A stretch of 64,000 nt of DNA, taken from positions 4,278,001-4,342,000 of the forward strand of contig JAQOTA010000060.1 in the NCBI GenBank assembly GCA_029532415.1. Reading direction: 5' to 3'. The first letter of the stretch is position 1, and every line of letters begins with the position of its first letter. Origin of the DNA: Marasmius tenuissimus. Its lineage: Eukaryota > Basidiomycota > Agaricomycetes > Agaricales > Marasmiaceae. The translations under genes were made by a program, and so were the position numbers. Of this stretch, positions 39,207 through 50,429 are shown one piece after another. The notes under the pieces were generated by a model. It was not told where the DNA came from, searched no databases, and saw nothing but the letters and a program-made list of their open reading frames with translations.

Positions 39207-40826
39207 ATGCGCATCGAGAGACTTTGGCCGGTGATAGCTTCCTCAAAGGATACGCGAACCCTCAAGGAGTTTGCTTTCACGGAGGGCTTCCAGAACAACC
39301 ATCGGCAGCAACGTTCGATCACCCTCGGAGTAGACGCGAGGTAAATACCCTGGCTCCTTTTCGCTTGCAAACACTGATTCCATTGCTACGTAGCGAACTC
39401 TTACACAATCTCAAGAGGTCACACAGTAGCGATGTGCTTGAAATATTCTTCTCGGTTTTGTGTGAATATAGCGAATCTTCTGTCGTCCTTTTCTTTGTTT
39501 TCAATGGTCCGGATTGCGGGGAAAGTCTGCGTCGCGATGCGATTGAGCTGATTCGCCACTTCGGTTATTACTCTACAGAGGTAGGCCTTCTAGCTGAAGC
39601 CTCATTCTAAACCGCTAATTGATATTCTTAGGTGGAGGGGGAAGCAGGTTGCTACCTTGCTTCCCTCTCACATTCACATGTTGTTGATGGAGTGCTCTCG
39701 GAAGACGGCGACCTCCTGGCGTTAGGCGTCGACATACTCCTACGACAGCCTCGGTACCGGTAAGGTCACTCAATTGATTTCCCGACCACGCTTACAACTC
39801 CGTGTTGCTTATCAGTGATAGCTCTACAGACGGACTCCTGTACGATGTCTATTCGGCGAAGTGGATAAAGGAGGACACTCAGCTTGATCAAGAAGGACTG
39901 ATCCTTGTCGCACTCCTTTGCGGGAATGACGTTGGAGTCGGAGGTTGTGACATCGGCACCGCTATCCAATTAGCCCGCTCGGGCTTGGGGAAGGAGCTGG
40001 TCGAAGCATCGAGGCATCTCGTTCGGCAACCCCAAGCACTTATAGAGTTCGTTCATTCATGGCGGGCTCGAGTCAGGGACGAACTTTCTTTCAACATCGG
40101 CGGTTACCTGGAACGGCAGCGTCCCGAATTAGCGGCCTGCATCGATGATCATTTCCCGAGCCTGGAAGTCCTTGAATACTACGCCAACTCGCCTACTCAA
40201 CTCCATTCAGATGACGTGAAATGCCTGAACGGATCCCTACGGCCCACGCTCCCCAATATGGCTGGCATTGTTTCGTTCTGTCGGGAACAATTCCGTTGGT
40301 CGGACGATGACATTTCGTGGCGGTTCAAACTCAGTCTATACAAAGGCGCTATCTGCAGAATGTTACACTCGGTACGTGTCGCCGAATGCTCATCCGGTCG
40401 TTCGAAGGTTTTAGTCTAACACTAAATCTTAGCCGCTGGTAGTTTACAACGACCAAGAAAAGACCTTCCATGATAGAACCTGGAAGCTCAAGCTCCTCAA
40501 GGAGAGCCCGCAGCGTCGAGTCGAGCAGGACGTTGAGCAGGTCGAGGCGACATTTTCTCTCGCAGGGCTTGTAAAGATTGCTGCGCTCAACGTAGTGCAG
40601 CCCACGAAGGAGACTGTTTGGATACCTCGTTCTGTCCTCCAAACCATAAGATTGCCCCGAGGCCTTTCACAGGTAAGGAACATGACGCCTATCTATTCTA
40701 TTCAATGCGATGCTAAGGTCAAGCCCACAGGCAAAGTACGACCAGGCCGCTTCAGGAACCCCCGACGTTGAACGCCTGGGAGAGGGGATTGAAGAAGACT
40801 ATCCGAGTGTTGTGATGCGAATTTAA
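39207..40826 (+). CDS. XPG/GEN1-like nuclease family protein with altered active site
   Basis: Six exons (39207-39340, 39394-39580, 39632-39759, 39816-40371, 40433-40672, 40731-40826) give 446 residues, with every junction in phase. XPG-family enzymes cut branched DNA using paired acidic residues and two metal ions. The N-domain has GVDAS (D43) and FFVFNGPD (N82, where an acid is usual). The I-region has VEGEAGCYLASL (E109, E111, but G113 in place of the second Glu) and LSEDGDLLALG (D132, D134). A helix-turn-helix part follows at about 177-205 (ALLCGNDVGVGGCDIGTAI). Partial loss of acids suggests weakened or lost catalysis. It lies 154 bases after the KOW gene on the same strand. Confidence 0.82.
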
Positions 40827-40877
40827 ATAAGCTGAAGTTATCATACCAGTACAAGTGTTGCCGCCACCGTCGCTACA

Positions 40878-42305
40878 TTAAACGAAGGCCCGAAGAAAAT
40901 TATACAATGCCGTTGCTCCCTTCTGTGGATCATCTGTTCTCTCCACCTCAGTGATAACGCCCTCGATGGGTCTTTCACCTGATCGCCCGTGATCCTTGAC
41001 AACTTGAAACCCGCTCAACGCAATCTTCAATGTGGTTCTGCAGTATCCCAAAGCCATTGCGAGTTCGTATTGTGTTACTCGGCAACGTTTCTACGACAGA
41101 ACGGTAAGATCACCGTCCTCTCAAGCGATGTCATTGTACTCACCTCCGACACCACAGGTCGTTTACACTCATACTCCTTGACAAATTCATACATGAACCG
41201 CCAGTGTTCGACTATCTCCGGATTGGTGCGAAAGCGATGAACATTCGCCTTGAAATCCCCATAGCCTGACCTTCCTTCCAGTTGCTGTTGAAGCCATTCT
41301 ACAACCCCTTTCTGTACTGGACGCCCCCCCTTCATTTCAGGCTTTACTGATTGCGGGCCAGCTGGCCCAGTATCGTCCTTGGGAGACTGGAGGTTGTGAG
41401 TGAACGGCATGCGAGTGGAAAATGGATGGAAAGGCTAACGTCAACGTTCACTTCCAGGAACAAATTGCTGTCGGTTGGAAGTCGGAGAAGGGTAGATGCC
41501 AGGGCAGCGTAGTCCGGGGCTTCAGGGTTGAAAGCTTTCGCGAAGGTGACCTGATATTGTTCGTGCTCCGGGAATTGTTGGCTAATAGTGACGGCTTCGG
41601 TTCCTGTGTAGATTGTCACTCAAACGTGTTCAGAGCACCGAGTCAAGGGACAAAGGAGCTCACCCTGAATAGCTGCGTTAGTCTTTTGGACTTCACGCAA
41701 GACATCGGCGCCCGAAGCCAAGAAAGGCTTGTTGTTGATGGGGTTCGTCGCACAATCGACGATTATCATCGCCGCCTGGCCCTTGGTGTCCTGGTACTGG
41801 GGCCGCAGGTCGCGAACGAATACGTAGAGCAAGACAGGCTTTGAGATTTGTAAAGGTAAGGTGGTTGCTTTCACGAGTGGAAAGGCACTTACTTGGCCTT
41901 TAGTGAACGAGCCGGCCCCCCCTCCTGTTGGCTCCTGGATCGATATCGTCTCGCTGCCGGTGCCGGATATAGATTGAGTGTCAGGTGCGGGAGGGGGAGG
42001 CTGCATAGCTGAGGTAGTCGATTTCCGAGGCCTAGTAGTCTTGAATCCATTTTCATTCTTCAACAATTCTCGCCGCAAGTCTGCTACAGTCGTATCGCGT
42101 TTGATTTGAGTTGCGGTGACCTTTTTACCGTTTTGATTTGGGGGCCAGCACTCGATCTGAGCAAGAACGAGCGGCACGAGCTCCGACTTCGGCAGGCCTC
42201 TGCGAAAAGATAGAAGAGAATTGATTAATTAAACATACATTCACACTCGGGACTGTGGACTCACTCGAGATCTCCACTTTCGTACGGGCGTAGGTCGGTT
42301 GCCAT
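40878..42305 (-). CDS. Conserved-looking protein of unknown function, 394 residues
   Basis: Five exons on the minus strand (42265-42305, 41664-42199, 41452-41603, 41144-41386, 40878-41090) join in frame from MATDLRPYESGDLEGLPKSE to the TAA at 40878-40880. Notable parts are VLAQIECWPPNQNGKKVTAT near the N-terminus, a proline-rich linker (MQPPPPAPDT), a hydrophobic strand region (AAMIIVDCATNPINNKPFLA) and a charged helical C-terminal half (VVEWLQQQLEGRSGYGDF, then EHWRFMYEFVKEYECKR). I recognise no domain. It is convergent with the nuclease gene; the stops are 52 bases apart. The clean exon phases show it is a maintained gene. Confidence 0.75.
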
Positions 42306-43199
42306 AACAGAGGATGGGATGGAAGCGGCTGAGTCAAAAACTGGACCACAATTTAAGTGGGCCATTTACAACGGAAGGGGTCATTTGATGAGTGTGTACT
42401 GTCCCCATGGTCAATGGACAATGGCCAGAAAGACTGTCGGTGATCGGCGGAATGGACAGTCTCGGGTACAAAAATGGCCAATCCGACGTGCATCCGACAT
42501 CTTCTCAGCGTGCAGAGGGACAAAGTGAGCAAGGGGAACGCTGCAGCTTAGCGTCAGTAGATGCCCGAGGCGCGTAGCACGCCGCACGCAACTCAGCAAC
42601 GACCTCGCACACCGAGAAATTCTCAGAATCTGTCAGAATCTCACGCGAGCCGTATCGGCTCGGCCCTTGGGACACTTCCGGCGGAAGTTGGGTCGATTGC
42701 ACCCTGTCCGAAGCGTCGACTGGCTCTTGTTCACACGTAAGCACTAATTACACGGATAATGGAGCATTTGAGACAGGTAGCGACGAGATCCGAGACCAGT
42801 ACCGCGAAAACTCCCTTGTTAGCGCCCTCAAGCGCCCGTGACGTCGTGGGCATGGGGCCCCCGGGTACAGGTAGTCGCCGGGTAACCGGAGGTTGCCCCT
42901 CGGCTTACGCGAGCGATAACCGTGCCCCCTGGGCAGGAGTTCACGCGGGATACATGATTGTAAGAGCTTCTGAACGGCTTCGAGTGGTGAGAATAAACTC
43001 AATCTCATTACGATAGATTTGTAATCTTCGGACGAGCCAACCTTCTCAGTTGATAATATGTCCATAGATCCATGAGTTTTGGTTGGGTCCTATGTTTACT
43101 GCCGGGACTGTACTACTAGCCTGATCTACTTATAACATTCCAAGCAGTGTAGATAAAGCACGTTTTGTGAGTCGAAAGCAAGTCGAGAGGTTCAGAACG
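42306..43199. other. GC-rich intergenic edge of the central cassette
   Basis: No gene seen. The part at 42640-42960 is clearly richer in G+C and CpG than its surroundings. It contains a 15-base perfect palindrome with a central G (ACTTCCGGCGGAAGT, 42674-42688). Composition falls back after about 42960. Confidence 0.5.
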
Positions 43200-46100
43200 A
43201 GCGTAATATGCTTTCGAGCTGGAAAGGACTCCGATAATCGAAATTAGGCTGATCCTCACCATTGCGCCTGAAAGGCTGAGGCTAGGTTCTAAATGTTTGG
43301 AGCCTATATTCCAAAAGAAGCATATCATGCCCAGCCCTTGTTGACTATCGAGGACAGGATACGCGTACTAGATCGGTATCTATTCTTCCCAACCCGGCAT
43401 CCTCAAACACCCTTTTACCTGATACTATTGTGACGCCGGCGGCTTTCTTTCGTACCACCATGTTCGCTTTCTGTGCAACTCGAATCACATCGTTACTGTT
43501 CTAAGAAATGATCCAGCAGCACATGAGGTACCTGAACAATACCCTTTTTCAAGCTCACTAAAAACCACAACTTTGGAGGACGTTTACCCATTTGTTGAGG
43601 TCCACCAGAGCTATTCGAGCCTTGTTGAAGTTGCAGGACAGCAATGACAGTGCTGGGAAGTGCGGGTATGCTCCCAAGTCTCATCACGCGCGTCTTTTTC
43701 TGACCAGCTTACCAACATTTAGCTGCTCGGGATGCTCAAAATCTTTCACGAGAATGCAGTATAGATTGTAAGTTTTATCTTGCTCTCCACACATCTATGT
43801 CTCTGATCGTCTATCCTGAGTACCTAGGCCATCTGCTGGCACAATTGCCTGCGATTGATCGCAAAAACAAAGAGGGGTGATACTAGTAAGTGACCGGAAG
43901 GTTCATCCCAACAATTTATGTCTTAACATCCAGCTGGTCGACTTGAAGAACTCTGAGAGCGCCAAAACGCACCAACTCCCGCTCCCGAAGCACAAAGTTC
44001 GACTCAAATACCCTCCGCGTTTCTACCAACACGACTTGCTCCGGGGTGTACGAATACTCTTATATAACTACACCGCAACCGGCAATTTTTTCACCTATCC
44101 ACGGTGTTGCCTCCTTTTATGCCGTTGTTTCCGTCCATTCCAATCCCGCAAGGCCTTCTGTCCAAGCACAGTGGTTAGTTGTGGCCTTGTCTGCTCTGAG
44201 AGCTTTGTACTTGGTCTGCGTTGGCCATCGACGCTACCCGGTCTGACTCCCCATTGCCCTACACTCGCGTTCCTTGCGTTTACCCCCTTCTTGGGCCGCT
44301 CGTGGGATCTTGCTCGCATGCTCCGTTCCCCTCTCTAATCACCGCCCTTTCCAAGTCCACGGTTTTAAACAGTCAGGCAGACTCATATTTGACGATACGA
44401 CCGCCCCTCATTTGGCATCAGTGAAGACTCCGCTGCGTCGTGCTTTCGTTGTCGATGTGTCGTAACGAGCTCCAAACGAGCATCACGCTCACCATTGCTT
44501 ATTCAATGCTATGGTCATCTCAGCGACCTTGTAGGTCAGGGAATAGTGAATCGGATGTCTTAGGTTGCTTTTGCGTCCCTCCCCACAAGCCTGGTGGGAT
44601 CCGGTCGGGATTTTGGGAGGAGAGGTAGTCGGGTTATCTTCCCGGGATCTCAGGAGTCTGACAGGGTCTGATAATACGCTTCTGAGCCTGGTACATCACG
44701 TTCATCCACTCCTTCGCCTTGCGTTTGAGAATAGAGTAACACTAGACACATCAGGAAGAAAACATACAGTATGGTGAGCTCTAGCCTACCTGTGATTCCT
44801 CGGCAATGCGCATCTCAACCAGATTATCTTTTGTACCATTCTATCCGTCACTGGCTACTGTTCAACGTGTCTAGTACTCTATGAGAAGTTCGCTATTCAT
44901 CACTACCACCATCACGCTCGCGTTGACTGGGGGTCTGGCCGAAAACATCAGCGGTCGCTGAAAAGCTACTAATACCATCATCCTCGGGCATACTTCTCTT
45001 GGTGTGGTTGGGATGGGAGACTTTACATCAGCTCTGGTGCCATTTTCTGGCGTTCTAACTTCTAACAAGCCTTTGGTTTGGAGAGCTGAAATCAACGCTC
45101 TGAGTGGCTTTCGAGCTTCCTCCTCCCCCCCCCCGACTCAATCTCTCGGGTATCTCAACACTCGGCCTCGTTAGTGGCTTCCTTATCGAAGCTGTGGGCA
45201 TAGGCTGCTTAAACTGGATATGATGAGCTTCTCCTGGGGAGAATTATTCAGGCGCCGGAGAGGAGGTTTTAAGTTTTTGGAAAAATGAAGAAGCTATGCA
45301 GAAACTCATGTTGGGAGAATCCATCAGAATTCTCGTGCCTTATGCCACAGTTATTCGCCCCAAAATCGACTCAAACGGGAGAGAAATGTGATACAAATGC
45401 TGAATCTGACATTTCCATTGCATTCCTACCCCTTTCCGGGATCGAGTACTTCTATCCTTTGTCCCGGTACTTACACTAATATCTACCCACATACATTTCA
45501 ACGTCAATTTCGCATATCTCCCAAGACTTACGGAGCTCCACACCCAATACCACATATGGTTTCCACAAGATTTTGGTGTTACCGTCGAGATCCCTCCCTA
45601 AACTTTGCTTATGTGAGGGCAGATCTGCCATGGGACTTTTCCGGACCATGTTGTTCGGGACATTCCTTTTATCACATCTCCTCGTAATGTTGGACACGGT
45701 AAGTTCCCATTTTTTTCTCGTTTCCAGGTTTTGACGTCCTTGTCATATATGCTGATGTCTATGTCTCTAAATGTCTCTTCGCTGAGTCCAACGAAGGCTT
45801 CTTCTAACTCTCCGTTGGTTCTCGTTACCTCGTGCCGAGACAGTTTGGAGGTTGAGAGTCACGTCGTGTCGGTGAATGCGACCCGAGGTCGAAGAAGACA
45901 TAGGCCCGCTATCCTCTCCGCCAATCACCGATACTATTGTTTATATTGAAATTTCGCTTTCAGATATTGGCTTCGGCTTCGGAGTCTGCTTTCTCAAGGT
46001 ACTGCGCCGGCGATTGAGGTTTCCACCTAATATTGAGTCATCCGAAATTGCACACAGGTGACAGCTGTCGGTTTCCTTACCGAAAGTACTTGATACATAT

Positions 46101-46320
46101 ACCGCTTCTGGTCTCCTCCTCTCTATATGTTCTCCGTTTTCCATACGACATACACATTGCTGCTACCTACTCTCGCAGTTGTACAGATATACTCTCCCCA
46201 TGTCCCGTCGTCCGTACCTTTACGTACTCACCCGAAACAATTACTTACTTTTCTCGTGTCGACACATCAAAACCACGAGGTTGATGTTACAGTAGGCAAC
46301 CATTTGATCATCTGAACACA
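43200..46320 (+). repeat. Decayed plus-strand unit, copy B of three
   Basis: Collinear with 13960-16890 and 50430-53640. Landmarks are ACCACCATGTTCG at about 43455, a segment reading IQLVDLKNSESAKTHQL (about 43928-43980), and one reading SITLTIAYSMLWSSQRP (about 44479-44530). The first candidate exon holds a stop, so this copy is broken. The protein is not recognised. Confidence 0.5.
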
Positions 46321-46566
46321 CTGCTGAGTCGAGGTTCTTGCAGTGGGTATGCCTTCGGATTCCTTGTTTCTCCCTCAAACCTTGAGTAACACTGTTATGA
46401 TGCGAGTGCCCACTAGCATCCTGCCTTTTCCCCGCATCATTAGATTTTTATGGCTTAATTTTGAGCTAAGTAACCAACCGTCAATTATGTATTTCGCTAT
46501 GGTGAGATCATAACCCTCGCAATTCGCTGAAGTAATGTTCCTTGGTGAATCCTTCCTATGTCACCT

Positions 46567-48068
46567 TCACCCCTTAGCTCCCATAGCGCTCGTGCTCGGT
46601 AGGACTTCCTCCGTGTGGGTTCCGTGCTGAGCGAGGTGAATGGACATCTGTTGGACGCTGTTGACGGATTTTCCGTACGCAACGCGAACTATGATCAAAG
46701 TCGGTGCAAGACCCTGGCATAATCCAAATTGTAAGTATTCAAATTTTATTTAAACAAGGAGAGGTACGCACCGACATAAGCGCTGCAACAGTTCCAAGTT
46801 CGATTGGAATCGTGCCACGAGAGCCTGGATCCAAGATGAGGGGAAGAACTATCGATGCTATCAGGGTGGTTGGATATAACACCCCTGACTCAAGGCTACG
46901 CAAAGACGATCAGCTCTATGGACACGTATTCAAAAAGAAAAACAAAGACCTACATGATAGCCACGATCGCCCGGTATTTATTATGAACTGGCAATCCCAT
47001 TTGCTGTCTTGCTTCCCGGCTAATCCACCAGATCCTCACTCCTACCAATGATGATACTCAGGCCGAATGTGATAACAGATAGGGAATAAACTCACCTGTC
47101 ATTAGTGACAACAAGCCATTGAACACTGAAATAGCTATTGAAGTCCCGTTGTCGATACGCTCTCCCATATCGTACACATACTCGAGGTCAGGAATGCTTA
47201 GCCCGATGGAGTACATGATTGCAGTCGCGAGGAATATTCCTAGGCCCGCGAAATGTTTCTCAGTACGACTCCGGAGAGGCTGAATCTAGTTCAAGAAGTT
47301 CACCGTTCAGTATGACGCCCGCACCACCGAGGATGCACAATAGGGCCTTTGGAGACCCCCAAAGGATGTAACATCGATGAATCTATGTTGTAAACTCGGG
47401 GTCAATGACACCAACTTCGCAACCGGAGAAGAAACTCACGAGCATAAAATCGGCTAGAGCACTGTTAAGAGGAGTGTCTTACATCAGTTGCGAAACAACG
47501 AGGCAAGATCTGGTCGCACGTACTTCATAAGGCTAGCTGAGATGCCGATGATTGATCTAGTCGGGGACCAAAATCAACTCAAAACTAGGCGCCAGGAAAG
47601 AGGGGCACCCACATCCAAGCAGTTGTCCCATTATCCTGTTGCAAGTAATCCGCAAGAAGGTTGAGATTTTGGGTCTTCGAGGCACGAAAAAGGATGATGG
47701 CTTTATGTATCCTACCAAACGCCTCCGCGACGACGGATACACTTGCCAACGCAAACAAGGACACTGTACACGCCAAGTATATTCCCGCTCCGGATTGTCG
47801 CCTCCGGTAAAGGACGTTCATACATAGTCCGAAGATTATTATGTATATCCCTACCCGTGTGTCATGTCAGTGGTTATCATCATGCATTACGAGCGAGCAA
47901 TTCACCGTAGATAAGGAACAAAAACTAGTGGACCAAACATGTAAGCAACTCTCAGCTACACCAGTCTGAGGGAAAACCTACCGAAAGGGTTGCTATTGGA
48001 TCCACAATGACGCTCTGAACCGAGAGGTAGGAGTCCATAATGTCTCCTGAGTCTTCCTCGGAAGCCAT
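46567..48068 (-). CDS. Multi-spanning membrane protein, family copy 7 (shortened tail)
   Basis: Start at 48068: MASEEDSGDIMDSYLSV, then VIVDPIATLSV. The long exon (about 47620-47850) has NVLYRRRQSGAGIYLACTVS, FALASVSVVAEAFG and FRASKTQNLNLLADYL. Next come ALADFMLV, IHRCYILWGSPKALLCILGG (about 47306-47382) and an exon with a DPGSRGTIPIELGTVAALM segment. The last exon reads GLAPTLIIVRVAYGKSVNSV and then QQMSIHLAQ with one residue fewer than its relatives, ending early at the TGA 46567-46569 after a tail of about 25 residues. The long polar tail of copies 3 and 6 is lost. Otherwise open. Confidence 0.7.
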
Positions 48069-48133
48069 TTTGACCTTCGAGTAGGCGTTTACGAACAAGA
48101 GTACGAGCTCATGATAACCCTTGGTTAGAATGC

Positions 48134-48139
48134 TTTATA
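48134..48139 (-). promoter_or_regulatory. TATA box of membrane copy 7
   Basis: TATAAA on the minus strand, 66 bases before the ATG at 48068. It lies at the edge of the duplicated block 48125-50050. Confidence 0.55.
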
Positions 48140-49200
48140 CTACAGACTTTCAGTACCGACAAGACGCATCTCTACTTACGAGTCGAAAAACTTGATATCT
48201 TGATACCTGAGCGTCTTGAAGCATCCAATAAAATGCATTTGATCACCGGTATGTCAGACTTTATCCGGAGCTTGTGTAAACTCAGCCTGTTACGGGCATT
48301 CCAAGCAGCCATCAACGGCAACAGGTCAAACAACTCTCACGAGCTACCTTGCTGAAACAACATCAACTGATCTGAGAGCTTCTCCTTGATCGAAGGCATA
48401 CCAGACAGGGAAGTCATGATAAATTAGAGCTCGGGAGCAATCCACAAGTTCAGTAATTCGTTGAAGGAGGGAAGTTTCATCCGGTGAAGAGAGAGCTCAT
48501 GTCATGATTCGGATGAATCAAAACCCCGTATTATTGTACCGCAGCAACTTTGTCAAACTTTAATGCGCATTTGGACTAAACAGAGCGGATTGGTGGTGTT
48601 CGAGCCCAGAGTCTTCGCAGTATCCAGTATGTCAGAACAAACCGAATTAAGATTGGAGTCGGTCTATGTAACGTAACCACCAAATTCGACGGGATTCTAC
48701 TACAGATCTGTGCGATCAAGCCAAGCCCGGGGAACGTTTCCCCCATTTCCATTCACCCCTAGGCTCGGCAGCGAGGGAGATAGATGTACCCATGTCTCAA
48801 TCTCATGATCGTGAAACAAGTACAGGTTCTCTAAGGCCTCGTGTCAGCACTCCCATCCTCTTCACATCCTACACCGCAATCACATACCTCGGAACTACGC
48901 GGACCCGATTCATCGCAAGCTCGTGTTCTACCCCCGTATTTGATAACCAGAAGGTGACAGCAGTGTGTATAGGTGCACCTTTCTCCTCGCTAGGTACTCG
49001 AGAAAATTTTCGCAAGGAAAAGAGTAGCATCCAGCGATGTCTGTTTGCTTCAGTGGCCAATGAAGCATATCGGGACTGAAGCTGGGAATCTAGAGTGGCG
49101 ACGGTGCCACGTTCAGAGACAAGGAACAGCTTCAAGATGATTAATCCCGAGGGCTGTACATAGGCTGGCCAAGTTCATTTGGTGCGAGAGGTCGGGGACA

Positions 49201-49771
49201 TAGTCTCCCAAAGGCAGACTATAGTGAACGCGACACCCGTTCAGATATAGTCTGCGGGCTATCGCGCCCACCTCCCTGTGGGAACTTTTGCGCCCAATTT
49301 CCCACGTCCTTCGTCCTCTCACCGCACAAAAGATAGGTATATTCTAAGTATTTTTGGCTCTGTGTGGCTCACAGCCTGTTTAAAACCACAGCATTAGTCT
49401 CATCGCAGGCTTTCGTGAAGTCAGCTGGCGTAGGGTGAGGATATTGGGCTCATTGAGAGGCAGAGCGAGTGGTGAGTAATATGTATTACGTTTGAGATTA
49501 CCACGTTGTCCAATCAAATCAGGGGACGGATGGGTTGAGTGTGAGGGGTGGCTAATTGGATTTCTTGCATTATTTGGTGTAGCTGAAGCTTGTTCTCTTG
49601 TATAAGAGGCTGAGTGTTCTGCTAGAGTGCATATAGCCGCGCTTACCAGAACAGAACGCGTCGATTTTGCCCTTTCTGATCCAGCTCGCGACGCGACGAC
49701 ACCGAGTTGAGCACTTCACGTGATTCGAGAAAAATTCCCACAGGGACAGTGGGGGGTTAACTTATAGACTA
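49201..49771. mobile_element. 571-base non-autonomous DNA transposon with 9-base duplication
   Basis: The element begins TAGTCT and ends AGACTA. It is flanked by identical TCGGGGACA (49192-49200 and 49772-49780). An inner inverted match, CCTGTGGGAA near the left end against TTCCCACAGG near the right end, supports a terminal-repeat element. The paralogous block at 22760-24145 reads through this point without the insertion, giving an empty-site control. No transposase is encoded. A 9-base duplication fits Mutator-like and an 8-base one hAT-like elements; the boundary is ambiguous by a base or two. Confidence 0.85.
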
Positions 49772-50050
49772 TCGGGGACATACTAAACAGGAAACGTACG
49801 ACTATAGCTGACACATGCCACGATGTTTACCCAATGCCCCGCATTCAGGTTCGACTCGCACTAGTTAATGAAATACCCGGTACCACAGGAAGCTGACTGG
49901 AATTCAAACTGTTCGAAGAGCGGTAAAGGAGCCACAAGCCGACAATGTAGAGTGATATCAGACGATTAGACCGATGTCATACGGTCAGGGATGATTAGGC
50001 TCGGCTATTATCACCAACCCTCTAGATTGTTCAAAGTTTCTGACGCAGCG

Positions 50051-50429
50051 CGGCGTCTCTCGTGAGTCCCGCCAGTGTGGTGTGAACGAATGATGTACAT
50101 CCTTAGAAGGGTGATTGATGGAGAAAGGTGGGGTAGGAAGACGATGGTTATGCCTGTCGTGGGCTCGGATGTACGATGGCCGATGAATGTGATAGAAGGA
50201 CAGACAAAAGGGGAAGGGGAAGGGTCTGACAATGTATTGTGGAGCTCAAGGGTATCGTGCTTCGCGCAAGAAGTTTGTGTCATAGGTAGCCAATAAGAGG
50301 ATCTGGAGGGTGCTTTTTGAAATCACAACGGGTGCTGGAGCACTGGTGTTAGAATCGACTGGAAAATCGCGCGGAGTCGTCCACATTTGAGGGGATTCTT
50401 AGGTAATTTGTGCTGAATTCAAGCCACGT
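50051..50429. other. Intergenic spacer
   Basis: Short frames only between two old repeats. Confidence 0.35.

Larger units (their letters stand above)
48125..50050. repeat. Duplicated block, partner at 22760-24145
   Basis: Collinear with 22760-24145 apart from the 571-base insertion at 49201-49771. Both copies carry stops in all coding-like stretches, so neither is a working gene. Confidence 0.6.
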
